64,000 nt of DNA from Mesorhizobium sp. NFR06 (GTDB lineage: Bacteria; Pseudomonadota; Alphaproteobacteria; Rhizobiales; Rhizobiaceae), in NCBI RefSeq assembly GCF_900115245.1, contig NZ_FOVT01000008.1:1-64000 (forward strand). The letters run 5' to 3'. The translations under genes were made by a program, and so were the position numbers. The notes under the pieces are model-generated. The model saw only the letters and a list, made by a program, of their open reading frames with translations. It was not told where the DNA came from and made no database searches. Within the stretch, counting starts at the first letter, position 1; each line of letters begins with the position of its first letter. Below, one piece after another: positions 1 through 8,787 of this stretch.

Positions 1-1103
<1,103 letters not shown>

Positions 1104-1219
1104 TTAGGGCGAGGCGTGCGGCGCCGTTTGAAAGCATCGGCGAAAATTTCGGAGGGGCACGGCTCGCGATACGAATCTAGGTGCGTCCATTGCGTGTCCG
1201 AAGACACGCGGCGCTCCGA

Positions 1220-1534
1220 TCAGGCTGCCTGTTTGGCAGCCACGGTCTTGTCGATGATACCCAGGATGTCGGCCTCCTTCATGATCAGAAGGTCTTCGCC
1301 GCCGATCTTCACCTCGGTTCCCGACCACTTGCCGAACAGGATGAAATCTCCAGCTTTCACATCAGGCACGATCAGCAGGCCGCTTTCGTCTCGCGCGCCC
1401 GTTCCGACGGCAATGACTTCGCCTTCCTGCGGTTTTTCCTTGGCATTGTCAGGGATGATGATGCCGCCCTTGGATTTGGTGTCGCCTTCAGCGCGGCGAA
1501 TGACGACGCGGTCGTGAAGTGGCCGGAATTTCAT
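1220..1534 (-). CDS. groES: Co-chaperonin GroES (10 kDa)
   Basis: A 104-aa protein that caps the GroEL folding chamber in the cytosol. It begins [14 protein letters not shown] and holds the mobile-loop region ([14 protein letters not shown]) followed by the conserved [13 protein letters not shown] and [11 protein letters not shown] segments. The ATG at 1534 gives the family length. An in-frame GTG at 1570 would add 12 unconserved residues but has a better ribosome-binding stretch (GGTGAG), so the start is not fully settled. It is first in the operon, directly downstream of a CIRCE element. Confidence 0.96.
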   Translation of the reverse strand: MKFRPLHDRVVIRRAEGDTKSKGGIIIPDNAKEKPQEGEVIAVGTGARDESGLLIVPDVKAGDFILFGKWSGTEVKIGGEDLLIMKEADILGIIDKTVAAKQAA

Positions 1535-1588
1535 GGGAGGTCTTTCTGCGGCCGGCGATAGGGCGACCACCTCACCAACATAGTGCGT

Positions 1589-1615
1589 TTGGCACTCGAT
1601 TGATAGGACTGCTAA
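1589..1615. promoter_or_regulatory. CIRCE operator (HrcA binding site) of groESL
   Basis: The sequence reads TTGGCACTC, nine bases, then GACTGCTAA. It matches the CIRCE consensus TTAGCACTC-N9-GAGTGCTAA with one mismatch in each arm. It lies 55-81 bp upstream of the groES ATG, the expected place for repression by HrcA. Heat-inducible control by HrcA is inferred from the family; no hrcA gene is in the window. Confidence 0.88.
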
Positions 1616-2017
1616 AATTATTCTCGCTTATCTCGAAAACTACCTCCGAGCTCAATCTATCAGAACCAAGAAATACGCGATTTTTGTCATTCATCGTTCG
1701 TTTAAGACGAATGATTATTTTGTATGATTCTAGCTTTTTAATTCAGGGTCGAAAATAAAATTGCCGTCGTGCCTTGTTAACAACTTAATTGAAGCGCACA
1801 TAAGATGCTCGTTGATTTGGCCGATTTGGCTTTTGCGGCGTCAGAGACCCGCCATTCACCACCGAATTCTCGATAGCGGCTGGCGCCCGCGCCGCTCCGT
1901 TCGAACCCTGGAATAGACGCCGGCGCTGACCACGGATGTACTGGCAGCATCGGCATCGTTCCGGTTCCGATGGGAATGCAGGAGGCGCCTTCGCGTGCTC
2001 CTGCGAAAGTCGCAACC
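1616..2017. other. AT-rich intergenic region upstream of groESL
   Basis: About 400 bp without a convincing gene. The first 180 bp are clearly AT-richer than the surroundings and would hold the groESL promoter on the minus strand. The rest leads into the small-protein operon that starts at 2018. Open frames on the minus strand here have no family resemblance or ribosome-binding site. Confidence 0.5.
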
Positions 2018-2278
2018 ATGACCAGCCGTACCACACAGACCTTCGTTCATTTCTCCGCGCCGTTCCGGCTGCCGGACTTCGATACGCTGCAACCAGCTGG
2101 AGACTATCGCGTCGACCATGACGAGGAAGCGATCGAGGGCGCCTCCTGGCTTGCCTGGCGACGTGTCGGCGCTTTCATCCACTTACCTGGCATCGGGATG
2201 CGCGGATCGACGCACCAGATGGTGCCGATCAATCCGGCGGACCTCGAGGCCGCACTCGAAAAGGACAGACAACCATGA
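2018..2278 (+). CDS. Conserved hypothetical protein, first gene of a small-protein operon
   Basis: An 86-aa acidic soluble protein beginning MTSRTTQTFVHFSAPFRLP and containing SWLAWRRVGAFIHLPGIG. No signal peptide or membrane segment is visible. I recognise it as a type of protein seen in rhizobia but know of no function. The ATG at 2018 was chosen because conserved-looking sequence starts there; in-frame ATGs upstream add low-complexity residues. Its stop overlaps the next start (ATGA at 2275-2278), so the two genes are translationally coupled. Confidence 0.7.
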   Translation: MTSRTTQTFVHFSAPFRLPDFDTLQPAGDYRVDHDEEAIEGASWLAWRRVGAFIHLPGIGMRGSTHQMVPINPADLEAALEKDRQP

Positions 2279-2577
2279 TTTTTACAACCGCCCGGCAACC
2301 CGGCGCCCGCTCGATCCGGCCTGCCGCCGCAACCCATCTTTTTGCAGTCGGCCAGGCTGTGCGCCTGCGCGGCAATTTCGGCACATTCCCAAAGACCTCG
2401 GAAATTTACCGCATCACCGGCACGCTCCCACCAATGGGAGATTCGCCGCAGTATCGCATCCGCAGCGATGGCGAGCGGCATGAGCGGGGGACGACGCAGG
2501 ACAGCCTCGAACCCGTCCGCCTTTCGCAATCCGGCGAAGGCGCAGCCCTCATCGAAAGGACATTCGGCCATGGCTAA
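2275..2577 (+). CDS. Conserved hypothetical protein, copy 1 of a duplicated gene
   Basis: A 100-aa protein with the core FAVGQAVRLRGNFG and SEIYRITGTLPP, then a segment reading YRIRSDGERHERGTTQDSLEP. The pattern (a short beta-rich module, then IRSD.ERHERV) suggests a small SH3-like or KOW-like fold, but this is only an impression. It overlaps the genes on both sides: ATGA at its start and ATGGCTAA at its stop. A decayed second copy lies at 3258-3495. Confidence 0.7.
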   Translation: MIFTTARQPGARSIRPAAATHLFAVGQAVRLRGNFGTFPKTSEIYRITGTLPPMGDSPQYRIRSDGERHERGTTQDSLEPVRLSQSGEGAALIERTFGHG

Positions 2578-2713
2578 GGGACAGAAACGCAGCAATCGCG
2601 AAATCAGGAAGCCAAAGCAGGAAAAGGTGCTGCCCAAGCCTGAAGGCGCCTTCAGCGATCCCATCAAGCTCGCCACAAACAGCAAGGCTTCGCGTGGCAA
2701 TGGCAGGGCCTGA
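2570..2713 (+). CDS. Small basic conserved protein, copy 1
   Basis: A 47-aa lysine/arginine-rich protein beginning MAKGQKRSNREIRKPK. No hydrophobic segment is present; it is probably a cytosolic protein, perhaps one that binds nucleic acid by charge alone. It starts inside the end of the previous gene (overlap 2570-2577), and a clear homologue with a GTG start lies at 3488-3622. That the short frame is kept in both copies supports a real gene. Confidence 0.65.
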   Translation: MAKGQKRSNREIRKPKQEKVLPKPEGAFSDPIKLATNSKASRGNGRA

Positions 2714-2733
2714 GGACTGCGAGGGGGAGACCG

Positions 2734-2982
2734 GTGGGCAGAACGATGAAGATCGTGATCGAATTCTACAAGACCCGTGACGCCGACGATGCCCATGCCG
2801 TCATCGGTCGTGAAACCGTGGAGATCGACGATCTTGACGGCGCCATCGCAGCCGGGCGGCTGTTGGCGCGGACCCTCGACATGCCACAGTGCGCCGACTC
2901 CATGACGATCACCGACGCGAACGGCGTAATGCACTACTCTGGCATCATCGGTTCGGAAGCGATGAACGAAGGAAGGCAATGA
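2734..2982 (+). CDS. Conserved hypothetical protein, copy 1
   Basis: An 82-aa protein with core MKIVIEFYKTRDADDAHAVI followed by ETVEIDDLDGAIAAGRLLA, and a C-terminal ITDANGVMHYSGII. The GTG at 2734 was preferred because the strong purine run GAGGGGGAG stands 5 bases before it; an ATG at 2746 is the alternative. The stop overlaps the next gene (ATGA, 2979-2982). A start-less remnant of this gene lies at 3654-3752. Confidence 0.68.
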   Translation: MGRTMKIVIEFYKTRDADDAHAVIGRETVEIDDLDGAIAAGRLLARTLDMPQCADSMTITDANGVMHYSGIIGSEAMNEGRQ

Positions 2983-3275
2983 CGATGAATGCGCACCTCA
3001 AGGAGACCGAACGGAAGCCGATTTCCGCCGCGATCAGCACCTGGGAAAACGAGGGCGGTGCACCCAGCCAGGATTCCATGCACCATCAATATGGCCGTCG
3101 TATCGAAGCCGACCGCTCCTGGACCATCTTTCAAGTCTTTACCGGCATTCCGGCGCGTTGCGACGGCGATGCCATGACCGGTCTGAGCCTGCTGGACGCG
3201 ACCAGCGGAATGTTGCGTCTTAACACGGCGGCCGCCCTATCCGAGCTGCCGCTGCAACCCATCTTCTTGCCATAG
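2979..3275 (+). CDS. Conserved hypothetical protein, 3' end formed at a duplication junction
   Basis: A 98-aa protein beginning MTMNAHLKETERKP with a middle part RSWTIFQVFTGIPA and MTGLSLLDATSGM. GGAAGG just upstream is a good ribosome-binding site, and the start is coupled to the previous stop. The last codons (QPIFLP, stop) lie in DNA that matches codons inside the 2275-2577 gene (CAACCCATCTTTTTG). The original C-terminus was therefore probably replaced when the segment was duplicated. Function unknown. Confidence 0.6.
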   Translation: MTMNAHLKETERKPISAAISTWENEGGAPSQDSMHHQYGRRIEADRSWTIFQVFTGIPARCDGDAMTGLSLLDATSGMLRLNTAAALSELPLQPIFLP

Positions 3276-3495
3276 TCAGGCTGTCCATCGCGGGAGCTTC
3301 GGCACATTCGCGAGCACCTCGGAAGTCTATCGCATCACCGGCACGCTGCCACCGAGGGAAGATTCCCCGTATCGGATCCGCAACGATGACGAGCGTCATG
3401 AGCGGGTCACGACACAGGACAACCTCGAACCCGTCCGCGTTTCGCAATCCGACGACGGCGCAACCCTCATCGAAAGGACATTCGGCCGTGGCTAA
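3258..3495 (+). pseudogene. Decayed second copy of the 2275-2577 gene
   Basis: Translation in one frame gives GSFGTFASTSEVYRITGTLP and, further on, YRIRNDDERHERVTTQDNLE, close to the intact copy. The N-terminal quarter is missing or scrambled and no start codon serves the frame. The stop overlaps the next small gene exactly as in copy 1. This is a 5'-truncated duplicate. Confidence 0.75.
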
Positions 3496-3622
3496 GGGAC
3501 AGAAACACAGCAATCGCGAGATCGGAAAGCCGAAGAAGGAAAAGGTACCTGAAAGCGGGGTCGGCAACCCGATCAAGCTCGCCGCGAACGGCAATGCTTC
3601 GGTTCCCATGGGTAGGAGTTGA
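3488..3622 (+). CDS. Small basic conserved protein, copy 2
   Basis: A 44-aa protein starting with GTG (ATG in copy 1) and reading MAKGQKHSNREIGKPKKEK, then NPIKLAANGNAS. It aligns along its length with the 47-aa protein at 2570-2713, apart from a short deletion. The frame is intact although both of its neighbours in the duplicated block are broken, so it may still be expressed. With its leading gene start-less, translation would depend on its own weak site. Confidence 0.5.
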   Translation: MAKGQKHSNREIGKPKKEKVPESGVGNPIKLAANGNASVPMGRS

Positions 3623-3653
3623 CGGCCTGAACCAGACGTCGCAACGGGTAAGG

Positions 3654-3752
3654 ACGACGAAAATCTTGATCGAGCTTTACCGCGCCCGCGACGCTGACGA
3701 ACCTCATGCCGAGGCAGATTCAATTCGCGACACAGAGGCGGCGACGGTGTAG
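3654..3752 (+). pseudogene. Remnant of a second copy of the 2734-2982 gene
   Basis: The frame gives TTKILIELYRARDADEPHAE, matching TMKIVIEFYKTRDADDAHAV of copy 1. The ATG has become ACG, the upstream GTG start is replaced by a stop codon, and the frame ends after 32 codons. It marks the end of the duplicated block. Confidence 0.7.
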
Positions 3753-3797
3753 GCTGCCGCATAGGAAGGCAAAACGCCTTCAGATCGGCTTCACGCC

Positions 3798-4865
3798 TTG
3801 TTCCATCCCACTGCCAACTTCGACGATGCTCAGACACTGGCGCAGGCCATCGTCAATACGATCGCCGAGCCCTTGCTCGTGCTGGACGAGAAGTTTCATG
3901 TCCTTGCGGCCAGCCGCTCTTTCTATGAGACTTTCAAGGTTGACCCGGAACAGACGCTCGGCTCGTTGCTCTACGCTCTCGGCGGCGGCCAGTGGGACAT
4001 TCCGGCGCTGCGACTGCTCCTGGAGACGATCATTCCCGAGAAGACTGCCATGGATGGTTTCGAGGTCGAGCATGATTTCCCGGCTATCGGCCGCCGCACG
4101 ATGCTGCTCAACGCCAGAAAGGTTCTCTACGACCACAGTTCGGCTGTGACGATCCTGCTTGCCTTCAACGACATAACGGCCCGCCGCGTCATAGAGAGGG
4201 AAAAGGAAGAACTTCTTGGACGCACAGAAGACCTGGTGCGGCAGAAGGATGTGCTGTTGCGCGAGATGGAGCACCGGGTTGCCAACAGCCTGCAGATCAT
4301 CGCCAGCATCCTTCTATTGAAGGCCCGCTCCGCCACCTCGGAGGAAACCCGCCAGCATCTGAAGGACGCCCATCAAAGGGTGCTTTCGGTCGCCGAGGTG
4401 CAACGCCATCTCCACACCTCGGCTGGTGTCGAAGAGATCGACGTCGTGTCGTATCTGTCAAAGTTGTGCAGCAGCCTAGCCTCCTCGATGGTCGGTGAGG
4501 ACCAACCGATCGCGGTCAACGTCACGGCTCAAGGTGGCTGGTTAGACTCCCAAAAGGCAGTGAGCCTCGGCCTGATCGTCACCGAACTCGTTCTCAACGC
4601 GATCAAATACGCCTTTCCGATGGAGAAGGCCAAGGCGCTGATCCAGGTGTCTTACGAGACCGACGGCAGCGACTGGAAGCTAACGGTGTCGGACAACGGC
4701 GCCGGCAAGGCCGCCGCAACTTCAAGTGCTGGCCTCGGAACGGCTATTGTCCAGGCTTTGGTGAAGCAGCTCGAGGCCCGAATGGACATCATCAGCGACG
4801 GCAGCGGCACCAGTGTGTCGATCACCAGGGCGACATTCACGTCGCGCATACCGCGGGCGGCATAG
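3798..4865 (+). CDS. Sensor histidine kinase with PAS and HisKA_2 domains
   Basis: A 355-aa soluble kinase. Residues 15-130 form a PAS-like sensor (EPLLVLDEKFHVLAAS). Residues 145-235 form a HisKA_2 dimerisation domain with the phosphorylated histidine at H159 in REMEHRVANSLQ. A HATPase_c domain follows, with N-box TELVLNAIKYAF (N267) and G1 box DNGAG. There is no membrane segment or receiver domain. Kinases of this class often feed the PhyR-EcfG general stress pathway in Alphaproteobacteria, which fits the EcfG-type promoter just downstream, but that link is inferred. Only a TTG start (3798) fits; a stop lies 34 bp before it. Confidence 0.9.
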   Translation: MFHPTANFDDAQTLAQAIVNTIAEPLLVLDEKFHVLAASRSFYETFKVDPEQTLGSLLYALGGGQWDIPALRLLLETIIPEKTAMDGFEVEHDFPAIGRRTMLLNARKVLYDHSSAVTILLAFNDITARRVIEREKEELLGRTEDLVRQKDVLLREMEHRVANSLQIIASILLLKARSATSEETRQHLKDAHQRVLSVAEVQRHLHTSAGVEEIDVVSYLSKLCSSLASSMVGEDQPIAVNVTAQGGWLDSQKAVSLGLIVTELVLNAIKYAFPMEKAKALIQVSYETDGSDWKLTVSDNGAGKAAATSSAGLGTAIVQALVKQLEARMDIISDGSGTSVSITRATFTSRIPRAA

Positions 4866-4890
4866 GGAACAGCCTGCCGCTTGAGCACTC

Positions 4891-4916
4891 GGAACCACCA
4901 ACTGGGTCTGTCCGTT
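4891..4916 (+). promoter_or_regulatory. EcfG-type (general stress) promoter
   Basis: GGAAC at 4891-4895 and CGTT at 4913-4916 with a 17-base spacer, the published form of the EcfG sigma-factor promoter (GGAAC-N16/17-CGTT). The -10 ends 30 bp before the ATG of the 33-aa gene at 4947. Confidence 0.7.
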
Positions 4917-4946
4917 ATGAAACAGCAACCCAAATGGAAGGCCTAA

Positions 4947-5048
4947 ATGCACTCTTGGCAAACCACGATCTTGGAGGCTTCCTGGCTTCTTGCCGTTCCG
5001 CTGTCACTTCTCGGTACGATCTTCCTAGCCGGCTTCATTCTTCGCTGA
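4947..5048 (+). CDS. 33-aa single-span membrane protein under a stress promoter
   Basis: The frame starts MHSWQTTILEASWLLAVP and ends GTIFLAGFILR, giving one hydrophobic helix over nearly the whole chain. GGAAGG stands 5 bases before the ATG, a strong ribosome-binding site, and a GGAAC-N17-CGTT promoter lies just upstream. Both argue for a real short gene. It may be a stress-induced membrane small protein. I do not recognise a family. Confidence 0.6.
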   Translation: MHSWQTTILEASWLLAVPLSLLGTIFLAGFILR

Positions 5049-5140
5049 GCACAAAATGACAGACGCGCCCGCGGCCAGCCGTGCAGCTGGTATCAAAGCG
5101 GACAATCGTGCAGTACGTGACGAGAAGCCCCACCCCCTGC

Positions 5141-5653
5141 CTACATTTCGTTGTTTTCGATAATGCCGGCTTCACCGTCCCGCAGGCGGGGCTCTGGAGT
5201 CCTTGGGCTTGGCCCAGTCTCCGAAGACCTCCCATTCATGCTCCCAGAAACTTCATTCCGGGCGGTATTTAGTCCGGTGGAGCGTGGCGGCGTTGTAGGG
5301 GAGCGATCCACCAAATCTGCTTGAGCAAAGCGCGATGCTCCGCCGCCACGAGCCTCAACTGGCATGGGTGAGCATGGTGCCGGCGGTGCGGCGTGCGAGG
5401 CCAATGACGCAGCGTGTTCGGAGGAAGAAGACGGTAAGCCAACTTCGCCGAGCCATTTTTCGTAGCCGGAGTTCAAGGCCCCGAGTAGCTCGTCTGGGTT
5501 GTGGATTCCGCTCTGGAACAGTTCTACGATCCGACGGCCAAGACGTTCCCTGGCCGGATGCCCAACCGCTATGCCAGCCTGGCAGCAATAATCATTGAGC
5601 ACTTTGGTAAGTAGCGAAAGCCGCTTTGGATCCACCGAGCCTTTGAAGGCCAT
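5141..5653 (-). CDS. Conserved hypothetical protein, paralogue of the gene at 7797-8135
   Basis: 170 aa. The first 75 residues form a conserved domain (LSLLTKVLNDYCCQAGI, GRRIVELFQSGI, LNSGYEKWLGEVG) shared with the 112-aa protein at 7797-8135 (LSMLATVLDDYCDKAGI, GRRLLSLFRSGV, MNSGYEEWLGEIG). The rest is low-complexity, rich in Ser/Pro/Arg and probably disordered. GGGAG upstream supports the ATG at 5653. The domain is helical and soluble; no function is known to me. It is divergent from the BA14K gene. Confidence 0.75.
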   Translation of the reverse strand: MAFKGSVDPKRLSLLTKVLNDYCCQAGIAVGHPARERLGRRIVELFQSGIHNPDELLGALNSGYEKWLGEVGLPSSSSEHAASLASHAAPPAPCSPMPVEARGGGASRFAQADLVDRSPTTPPRSTGLNTARNEVSGSMNGRSSETGPSPRTPEPRLRDGEAGIIENNEM

Positions 5654-5919
5654 TACGCTTCTCCCTTAAGGTGTGCAAACGCGCGAGAAAATCTCTCAAA
5701 GCCCAGCTTGCAGGAAAGACGCGGGCCCCTTCCACACATAAGGTGTCATATCCCAATATGCGAGCTATTACATAGCGATTCATGAATATTGTCCGAAATA
5801 AGGTCGTTTCGATCAAAAAAGAGAAAGTTAATCGTAAATAAATCGACCCGTTAATAACCATGCTGTCGCCATGTATTTCAAAATAGGCCTGTTTTTTCTT
5901 TGTATTGCGAAGTTATGAT

Positions 5920-5944
5920 GGAACGAAAGTCTCTTTGGGTCGTT
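5920..5944 (+). promoter_or_regulatory. EcfG-type (general stress) promoter of the BA14K gene
   Basis: GGAAC (5920-5924), 16 bases, CGTT (5941-5944). The -10 ends 44 bp before the ATG at 5989, which leaves a short leader. The match to the EcfG consensus is perfect in both boxes. Confidence 0.75.
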
Positions 5945-5988
5945 TCAAATCCATAGGGAACGTCAACCACCCTTTAAGGAAAAAGACC

Positions 5989-6438
5989 ATGAAAAACATC
6001 GTAGCGAGTTTGCTGGCGGCCACATTGTCAGTGTCGTTTGCCGCCGCCGCCGTGCCCGCCGCTGCTGCGCGGATATCCCAGCCGCAACCGTCTTCTGCCA
6101 ACATACAATCGGTAGACTACAAGCCCTGGATGAAGCACCGGAACATCAACCGAAATCGCAGTTTCTCCGAGAATGACGGCACATACTGGAATGGCCATCG
6201 CGGCTCCCGTGACTACCATCGCGGCTATCGCCGTCACGGCGACTACTGGTTCCCGCTAGCGGCCTTCGCCACCGGCGCGCTCATCACCGGCGCCATCGTC
6301 AACAGCGAGAACAACCGCGTGTATCGCGGCAACCCGCATGTGCAGTGGTGCTACGACCGGTACCGGAGCTATCGCGCTTCGGACAACACGTTCCAGCCCA
6401 ATTACGGTCCTCGTCAGCAGTGCAATTCGCCGTACTGA
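5989..6438 (+). CDS. BA14K-family secreted protein
   Basis: 149 aa. A signal peptide ([20 protein letters not shown]) is followed by an Arg/Tyr/Gly-rich stretch, a hydrophobic segment ([16 protein letters not shown]) and the C-terminal BA14K motif [19 protein letters not shown] with a second Cys near the end. BA14K is an immunoreactive, lectin-like surface protein first known from Brucella. The ATG at 5989 was chosen over a frame opening at 5905 because the signal peptide starts there and AGGA precedes it. It stands behind a GGAAC-N16-CGTT promoter, so stress induction is likely. Confidence 0.88.
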   Translation: MKNIVASLLAATLSVSFAAAAVPAAAARISQPQPSSANIQSVDYKPWMKHRNINRNRSFSENDGTYWNGHRGSRDYHRGYRRHGDYWFPLAAFATGALITGAIVNSENNRVYRGNPHVQWCYDRYRSYRASDNTFQPNYGPRQQCNSPY

Positions 6439-6709
6439 AAACGGCGTCCGGTGCTGACGATGGCGCCGCGTGTCTCGGAAGCCCGCTACCGCAAGGTGGC
6501 GGGCTTTCCTGCACATAGCCCAGATCGAGCCATGCAGGCGGCGGAGGTAAACGGCGCGGCCTACCCAGTCTGCAGGCCATCGTCGATTGTTAGGCTCGCA
6601 ATGCGAGCCGCGGAAAGCGAACAGGCGGCACATCTTTGACATTGGCCACCTGTCCTCCGCCGTCACCCGCCTGTCGCGCCACACGCCGAATCCCAATAAG
6701 CTTGGCGTC

Positions 6710-6901
6710 ATGGATCAAAACAAAACGACACTTGAGCGCGCCTTCGAACTCGCCAAATCTGGGGTTTACGCCAATTTCGACGAGCTGCGAACAAAGCTGA
6801 AAGCTGAAGACTATGATCTCAAGCAGATGGAGGGCACGGCCCTTCGCAAACAGCTCAACCTGATCATGCAGAGCGCGAGAACGAATGCCTATCGGATCTG
6901 A
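6710..6901 (+). CDS. Small conserved hypothetical protein
   Basis: 63 aa, MDQNKTTLERAFELAKSG then KLKAEDYDLKQMEGTALRKQL. The pattern (a repeated helical module that senses small acidic/basic spacing, then LRKQL) is like short proteins common in rhizobia, with no known role. The ATG at 6710 begins the conserved part but has only a weak ribosome-binding site. No signal peptide or membrane segment. Confidence 0.65.
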   Translation: MDQNKTTLERAFELAKSGVYANFDELRTKLKAEDYDLKQMEGTALRKQLNLIMQSARTNAYRI

Positions 6902-7169
6902 AGGTTAGAGACGCTCGACCCGACCGTAGCTTTCTCCGGAGTCTATGACCGACTGCCTAGTTGGAGCAGCCGGCATCGGTCGAACCACCTCACCCAGTTG
7001 CTCAGGCTTGAGCCAATGGTCGACGGCCTGTTTAGACTTGCGTCCCGCGCCATCGCTCCGGTCGAGCCTGATCAGCGCCCAGAATAATGAAACGCCATGA
7101 TGCTATCCGTGTCGGGTTTTTCACATTCCGCTACAAAGCGCTCAACACGCGCCGATCTGACAAGCGGTT
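6902..7169. other. Intergenic stretch, nothing recognised
   Basis: About 270 bp. No frame here resembles a known family, and no RNA gene or strong terminator hairpin is seen. Confidence 0.4.
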
Positions 7170-7373
7170 CTAGCGTATGCGAACAACGAGCGCTTCCAAT
7201 CCGCTGTCATAAATCCGAGTCAGAACGCCTTCGGCAGCTTCAGCTCGCTGGGACGTGCAGCCGAGGAGATCGTGTCCTCCCAATCTCGCCGGCTTGTTGG
7301 CGATGCGGTCCCAGACACCCCACGTGCCACCGGCCTCAATGTGGCAGTAGAATCTATGTCGGTAATTTTCCAT
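7170..7373 (-). CDS. Small hypothetical protein
   Basis: 67 aa beginning MENYRHRFYCHIEAGGTW and continuing RIANKPARLGGHDLLGC. The amino-acid make-up looks protein-like, and the segment LGGHDLLG recurs as LAGHDLLG in the short frame at 10485-10664, which hints at a shared small family. No clear ribosome-binding site is present and the two proteins do not align well elsewhere, so both stay tentative. Confidence 0.42.
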   Translation of the reverse strand: MENYRHRFYCHIEAGGTWGVWDRIANKPARLGGHDLLGCTSQRAEAAEGVLTRIYDSGLEALVVRIR

Positions 7374-7796
7374 GCAGGCGTAACTCTTCTTGCGGCTTTT
7401 GGCTCCATCTTCTCGGCGCAAGTGGTTAATGAAGAGATTGCGAAATCCAGGCGCAAAAAAGCATGAACAGGGCAAAAACTTCGAACATTTTCTAAGCCCT
7501 CTCTTTGTCATGACTACCGGCCTTCCTTTTTGGAAAGCGAGCTGCCTGAGAGCCGCTGTGGAACCAACTCACACGAACAAGAAGCGCTCCAAGGAGCGAT
7601 CAGATGAAGACCTGCAGGGGAGAAGAGATGGGGGGACATGGTTGTGATCCACTGCGTGACGGCGGGCTATAACTCCATGGGAGGCGGTCAAAAAGGTGAC
7701 CGGCAAGGCCGTCACCTAGCGAGCCAGCCCTGCGCGGAGCCTTTTTTGTGCGCAGCCACCTACCTACGAAATATTCCATGAAACCGGAATCGCCAC
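7374..7796. other. Intergenic region with a possible hairpin
   Basis: No convincing gene. Near 7696-7718 the sequence GGTGACCGGCAAGGCCGTCACC can fold into a bulged hairpin, and a run of six T follows about 25 bp later; a terminator is possible but imperfect. Confidence 0.35.
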
Positions 7797-8135
7797 CTAG
7801 TGGGAAAATCCGCGAGTCCTAGGTGCAGGCCTGCTTCGGCGGTCGGATCCCGGCAAGATATTGTCGCCTTTTAGTTGGTCGTCCGATGATAGCTTGGGCG
7901 GTTTGAAGTGACCGGTTGCGCCGATCTCACCCAGCCATTCCTCGTACCCAGAATTCATCTTGGCTGTCAGGCGCGCCGGTTCGATGACTCCAGACCGGAA
8001 CAAACTCAAGAGCCGCCGCCCGAAGTGTTGCTTTGCCGGGTGGTCTTGGGGAATTCCAGCCTTATCGCAGTAATCGTCGAGAACTGTGGCGAGCATTGAA
8101 AGTTGCTCGGAATCAAGCGAAGCGTCGAATTGCAT
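7797..8135 (-). CDS. Conserved hypothetical protein, paralogue of the gene at 5141-5653
   Basis: 112 aa starting MQFDASLDSEQLSMLATVL and containing GRRLLSLFRSGV and MNSGYEEWLGEIG. It shares the N-terminal helical domain of the 170-aa protein at 5141-5653 but has a shorter, different tail. GAGGGA eight bases before the ATG at 8135 supports this start; the frame stays open upstream to 8282 but with arginine-rich, uncharacteristic sequence. Role unknown. Confidence 0.72.
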   Translation of the reverse strand: MQFDASLDSEQLSMLATVLDDYCDKAGIPQDHPAKQHFGRRLLSLFRSGVIEPARLTAKMNSGYEEWLGEIGATGHFKPPKLSSDDQLKGDNILPGSDRRSRPAPRTRGFSH

Positions 8136-8710
8136 CTGCTTTTCCCTCATGGGGCGAAAGCGTGATCGACTCTTCCAAGCACTCGTTGCCTTGCCAGATC
8201 GAGCGACGATTTTGACGCTACTCCTGCGACGATCGCTTAGCGAGTCAATTCGTACCCTTGCCTGGGGCTCAGCCGCTGCCATCGGCTTGTTGAGGCGGCG
8301 GCGTCCTCAGCTGTATCGAACCGCCCGACTGGGGGATGACCGCTAGAAATGGCAGACCACGCCCATTCTTCATCGCCCTGCTAACCGGCAGTCCAAAAGT
8401 CTTGCCGTATGTGATAGTGCCTCTGAGGGCAGGCTGGCAGTGTCGGGCCCCAAACCCACAACCACCAGCCCCGTCGCCGGCTCCCCACGATGAGGTTAGC
8501 GCCCGGCGAGACCCGTACCACATATCCGGATCTAGGTGCTGCCTATATTTCGAGGGCTGGCTTGACAGCCTCACCATGGTCCCTGCTTCGCCGCGCCGCC
8601 AAATTTCCTGGCTAAGCGCCCGCTTGGCCCGGGAATATTGAGGTCATGGAAGAAAGAGCTTCCCGTACATAATCTTACAATAATAGCTGACTTTATTTTA
8701 ATAAATATTT
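8136..8710. other. Intergenic region ahead of a stress-promoter gene
   Basis: About 570 bp with no supportable gene. The last 100 bp become strongly AT-rich and lead into the EcfG-type promoter at 8711. Confidence 0.4.
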
Positions 8711-8735
8711 GGAACTACTTTTGTCGTGACCCGTT
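8711..8735 (+). promoter_or_regulatory. EcfG-type (general stress) promoter
   Basis: GGAAC (8711-8715), 16 bases, CGTT (8732-8735), inside an AT-rich upstream region. The -10 ends 52 bp before the ATG of the small periplasmic protein at 8788. Confidence 0.75.
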
Positions 8736-8787
8736 ATTCCCGTGGTCGTAGCTTTGACGATCTGAAAGTCAAAAGGAAGAATTGATT

